Shown: positions 4,435 through 7,270 of the stretch, one piece after another | Numbering within the stretch: position 1 is the stretch's first letter | Layout: the number at the start of each line of letters is the position of its first letter | DNA from: Desulfobacterales bacterium | Lineage (GTDB): Bacteria; Desulfobacterota; Desulfobacteria; Desulfobacterales; Desulfobacteraceae | Length of the DNA stretch: 7,270 bases | Direction of reading: 5' to 3' | NCBI GenBank assembly: GCA_022361095.1 | Contig: JAKSBO010000514.1 | Location: forward strand, 1 to 7,270 | Notes under the pieces: model-generated | What the model was told of the DNA's origin: nothing | Database searches by the model: none | The model's input: the letters and a program-made list of their open reading frames with translations, nothing else | Translations under genes and position numbers: made by a program

Positions 4435-7270
4435 GGGGAGACCTTTGCGGCAAACCAGACGGTTTCAGGATTGTTGCCGGATACCTTGGTGGTTTCCATC
4501 CTGAAATCCGTCTCGTTGATAAGATCTGTGATGGCTTTCACAGACAGGTAATGGGGAACCACCCCGTTTAATTTCAGTTTCAGCGTTTCAATGGACCAGG
4601 CCAGTGTCGGTTTTTCGGCCGGGGGGATAATTGCCCGGATAATCAGGGTGCCGCCGGGGGCCGTGGCGGCCCTGATTTTTTCCAAGGTCTGTTTGAATTC
4701 ATCCGGCGTCAGGAAATGGGACATGTCCAGCATCAAGGCAATCTGGACCGGCCCTGAAACAGCGGGAAGGTCCGGTGCTCCGCCTGAATCAATACGGCCC
4801 CGGCCTGAAATTGCCATGTTGCTGATCCGCCGGCTTTCGGGGTCGGGTTCTATGCCGGCTATGCGTGCATGGGGAAATTGTTCAAGAAGAAAGCAGGCCG
4901 GTACGCCAAGTCCTGAGCCGATGTCCATGATCCGGGAAACATTCCCCCTGTTTGGCAACAGGCCGGGCAGTTCCTTGAACATGGGGTCGAATTTGAGTTT
5001 AAAGCGGGCGAACATCCTGGGGTAGGCTTCGGCCGTGCGGTACCTGTTAAGAATTCGGGATGCGGCGGATCTGTCCGGTCCCTGGGATGAAGCATCGGAT
5101 AGAACATCTTGGGAGGCTGACCATCCCGCGGGTTGTAAAATAAAATAGCGGCGCAGCAGGGGCGGCAGAATCAAAAATGTCCCCCCAAGGCAAAAGCTGA
5201 TACCCAGAAGGCAGGCAAGCCCGGCACTTTGCAAAAGCGAATGTTCGGCCAGGCACATCACCCCGAAGCCGATCATGGAGGAGATCCCTGCCATGAATAC
5301 GGCCAGGCGTATCCGTGCCACCGATGGATGGGATTCATCGCGGTAACGCTGGTAGGCCCGCACAAAGAACAAGGAGAAGTCAATGCCGATGCCGAATACG
5401 ATGATGGAGAGCATCAGCGAAGGGATGTCCAGGTTGTGGCCTATTATCTTCATGGTCCCCAGGGTGCCGATAAAGGAAAAAAGGACCGGCAGCATGGTGA
5501 TGATGGTAAGTTTGATGTCCAGGAAAAAGATGAACAGCAGGATCAGAACCGCCCCGGCAATAATGAAAAACATTTTGCCAAAGGTCGTGAACAAAAGCGT
5601 GCCCAGGGTGGTGGAAAAAAGCTGGGGTTCAAATACGGTGGCAACGGCGCTGAAGGTGTCATAGAAACTTTTTTCATCCACATCCGGGTTACGCATAACG
5701 GTTGTGGTCCGGACCCAGCGGCCGCCGTCTGCCCTGGATTGGGAAATACCCATCATGGGATACAGGGCCTGGGGAATTGCCACGGGTCCGGCGGGCAGGC
5801 CGGTGGGTACAAGCAGGTTTAAAAAGGGGGCAAAGGCATCCCGGGTAAAACCGAGCCGCTCTGCTTCGCGGCTTAGATTCTGTTTGAGGCGATTAACCCG
5901 TTCTTTGTTCCAGAAGTGCACCCAGGCCTCATAATTTTCCTGCTTTTTTGCCTCTCCCGGAAATATCATGGAAAGGGTTGTGCCCGAAGCCGGAATCCCT
6001 TGGGTCTGAACGGCCGAAACTTTGTCCGCCAGCCGGTCGCTTAAATCCTGAAGACCCCGGACCGAATCGGCCGTCAGCATGAGATGGGATTTGCCGGTAA
6101 ACCCCTTGCCCCAGGTTTCATAGAATTTTGCATCCGCATCCCGGGTTTCCCGGCTTACCGTGCTCATGGCGGACAGATCCACATGAAAGGCCGGCCATGC
6201 AAACCACACCAGGCCCAGGGTTATTGCCAGGGCGAACCAGGCCCCGCCGTTGCCGGGAATCATCAGGACATTGACCAGCCGCTGCAGGGGGAGCGCCCGG
6301 GGTTTTGCCGGTCCAAGCATGGGGATGATCCTTGGAAACAGGGTATGGATAAAGAGAAAGGAGAACCCCATGCCCAGGGCCGTAAATTTCCCAAGCTCTT
6401 CAAGGATTTTAAAATCGCTCAGCCCCAGAGAGAGAAAGGCGCAAACCGTGGTCAGGGTGGCGATCAGCCCCACGGCCCGTACTTCCGTAGAGGCCTGTGT
6501 GCCGAATGTTTTTTGGGGCTGGTCCAGGAAGAGCAGATAGGTAATGCCGTGGTCAATGGTGATGGAGATGATGGCCCCGCCGAATCCAAGAACGATAAGG
6601 GAGATACTGCCATATAACAGGGAATAGGTAAACAGGCCCGCAATGGTGCCGAACATGGCGGGCACCAGGGCCAAAAGCCCGATCCATGGCCGGGGAAAGG
6701 CCAGGAACAGCAACAGGGTGATGGCTGCCGTGGCAATGAGGATGGCCTTTTGCACATCATGTCTGATGATTCTCTCATTGTCATAGGCGGCCCTGAATGC
6801 CCCTATGGATGTGAGGCGGGCATGCTCACCGGGCCTGGAAAATTCTTTTTGGGCCTGGGCCTGGATGGACTGGAGCAGATCCATGGCCCGGGTGGAAAAT
6901 TTTGAGTCCGTGCCCGAACCTATGGGGGTGGCCATGATCAGGCAGTGCCGGGAATCCCCGGACAATAGTTTGCCTTTGTAAATATTGAACGCATCAACCG
7001 GTGCCAGGGATTTCAGCCGTGCCAGCACCATGTTTTTTAACCCCAGAGGATCAAGGGCTATGAATTCGGATGTGCCGATCTCATCAAGGCCCAGCAGCCG
7101 GGAATAGATCTGTGACAGTGCCTCCCGGACGGCATCCGGGGTGAGCCGTTGGGTAACCTGGGTTTCAAGCTCGGTGCGGGTGAACTGAAAGGGCAGGGTC
7201 TTTACCACCAGGTTCATCAGTTCGGGCATGATTTCCTGGTAATGGTCCATACCCACGCTGCCGAACAGGC
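4431..7270 (-). CDS. MMPL/RND-family exporter fused to a C-terminal class I methyltransferase, N-terminus beyond the window
   Basis: Residues are numbered from the valine codon at 7256. The frame stays open to the right edge, and the visible start (LFGSVG) looks like the interior of the first periplasmic domain, so roughly 70-100 residues with the first membrane helix are missing. Residues to about 168 are periplasmic. Membrane helices follow at about 170-187, 191-214, 218-245, 262-280, 291-313, 338-357, 562-580, 584-606, 613-636, 650-672 and 677-704, with a second periplasmic domain at 358-560. Eleven helices plus the missing one give the 12 of RND/MMPL exporters. D235 (SITIDH) and D626 (GIGIDF) are likely proton-relay residues. 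After a linker (708-735), residues 740-941 form a Rossmann methyltransferase: motif I MDIGSGLG (777-784), acidic E803 (GIEPDP), LMLDMSHFL and APGGTLIIRA. The protein probably exports a lipid-like product from the inner membrane, with the methyltransferase on the cytoplasmic side. The fusion is continuous, with no frameshift seen. Confidence 0.9.
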   Translation of the reverse strand, partial: LFGSVGMDHYQEIMPELMNLVVKTLPFQFTRTELETQVTQRLTPDAVREALSQIYSRLLGLDEIGTSEFIALDPLGLKNMVLARLKSLAPVDAFNIYKGKLLSGDSRHCLIMATPIGSGTDSKFSTRAMDLLQSIQAQAQKEFSRPGEHARLTSIGAFRAAYDNERIIRHDVQKAILIATAAITLLLFLAFPRPWIGLLALVPAMFGTIAGLFTYSLLYGSISLIVLGFGGAIISITIDHGITYLLFLDQPQKTFGTQASTEVRAVGLIATLTTVCAFLSLGLSDFKILEELGKFTALGMGFSFLFIHTLFPRIIPMLGPAKPRALPLQRLVNVLMIPGNGGAWFALAITLGLVWFAWPAFHVDLSAMSTVSRETRDADAKFYETWGKGFTGKSHLMLTADSVRGLQDLSDRLADKVSAVQTQGIPASGTTLSMIFPGEAKKQENYEAWVHFWNKERVNRLKQNLSREAERLGFTRDAFAPFLNLLVPTGLPAGPVAIPQALYPMMGISQSRADGGRWVRTTTVMRNPDVDEKSFYDTFSAVATVFEPQLFSTTLGTLLFTTFGKMFFIIAGAVLILLFIFFLDIKLTIITMLPVLFSFIGTLGTMKIIGHNLDIPSLMLSIIVFGIGIDFSLFFVRAYQRYRDESHPSVARIRLAVFMAGISSMIGFGVMCLAEHSLLQSAGLACLLGISFCLGGTFLILPPLLRRYFILQPAGWSASQDVLSDASSQGPDRSAASRILNRYRTAEAYPRMFARFKLKFDPMFKELPGLLPNRGNVSRIMDIGSGLGVPACFLLEQFPHARIAGIEPDPESRRISNMAISGRGRIDSGGAPDLPAVSGPVQIALMLDMSHFLTPDEFKQTLEKIRAATAPGGTLIIRAIIPPAEKPTLAWSIETLKLKLNGVVPHYLSVKAITDLINETDFRMETTKVSGNNPETVWFAAKVSP

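Noticed and set aside
5229..5822. Long plus-strand open frame (197 codons) opposite the exporter gene
   Set aside because: It lies antisense to well-conserved exporter sequence, its translation is rich in G, H, K and Q without any domain, and it has no supporting ribosome site. It is a shadow of G+C-rich coding DNA.
6084..6617. Plus-strand open frame of 177 codons
   Set aside because: Antisense to the membrane helices and second periplasmic domain of the exporter; low-complexity composition and no recognisable domain.
7254..7256. GTG at 7256 considered as the true start of the exporter gene
   Set aside because: The frame is open to the window edge, the residues before it (LFGS) continue naturally, no ribosome site is seen, and the first transmembrane helix expected for the family would be missing.

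Overview
The window reads as a piece of a Gram-negative, probably deltaproteobacterial chromosome (Desulfobacterota, perhaps a Desulfobacteraceae-type sulfate reducer). This rests on the protein types and on how the signalling proteins look at residue level. No rRNA or marker gene is present, so the taxonomy is an inference of moderate strength. All supported genes lie on the minus strand, so transcription runs from the right edge to the left edge. No tRNA, rRNA, CRISPR array, insertion sequence or attachment site was seen.

Right part (3364-7270): two translationally coupled genes sharing an ATGA overlap. The first (4431-7270, its N-terminus beyond the window) is an RND/MMPL-type inner-membrane exporter with a class I SAM-dependent methyltransferase domain fused to its C-terminus. 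The second (3364-4434) is a radical SAM enzyme with a SPASM-like C-terminal cysteine domain. Export plus methylation plus radical chemistry suggests the tail of a biosynthetic operon for an exported lipid or polyene-like product, or possibly a modified peptide. The genes that would identify the product lie off the right edge.

Middle (3090-3363): 274 noncoding bases with a good minus-strand sigma-70-like promoter (TTGACA, 18 nt, TAATAT). The promoter is overlapped by an imperfect inverted repeat, and a leader of about 180 nt leads to the next gene.

Left part (1-3089): a three-gene signalling set. An HDOD protein starts with GTG at 3089. Five bases after its stop comes a receiver-DUF3369-HD-GYP response regulator, a predicted cyclic-di-GMP phosphodiesterase. 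After a 79-nt gap comes a soluble protein with an N-terminal receiver, a coiled coil and a histidine kinase H-box, cut off by the left edge. Together they suggest a cytoplasmic phosphorelay that sets cyclic-di-GMP turnover. The HD-GYP domain keeps its catalytic residues, whereas the HDOD protein has lost the histidine of its HD pair.

The right-hand genes are visibly richer in G+C than the signalling genes. Nothing in the window is clearly a new defence or mobile system. The most unusual item is the exporter-methyltransferase fusion coupled to the radical SAM gene.
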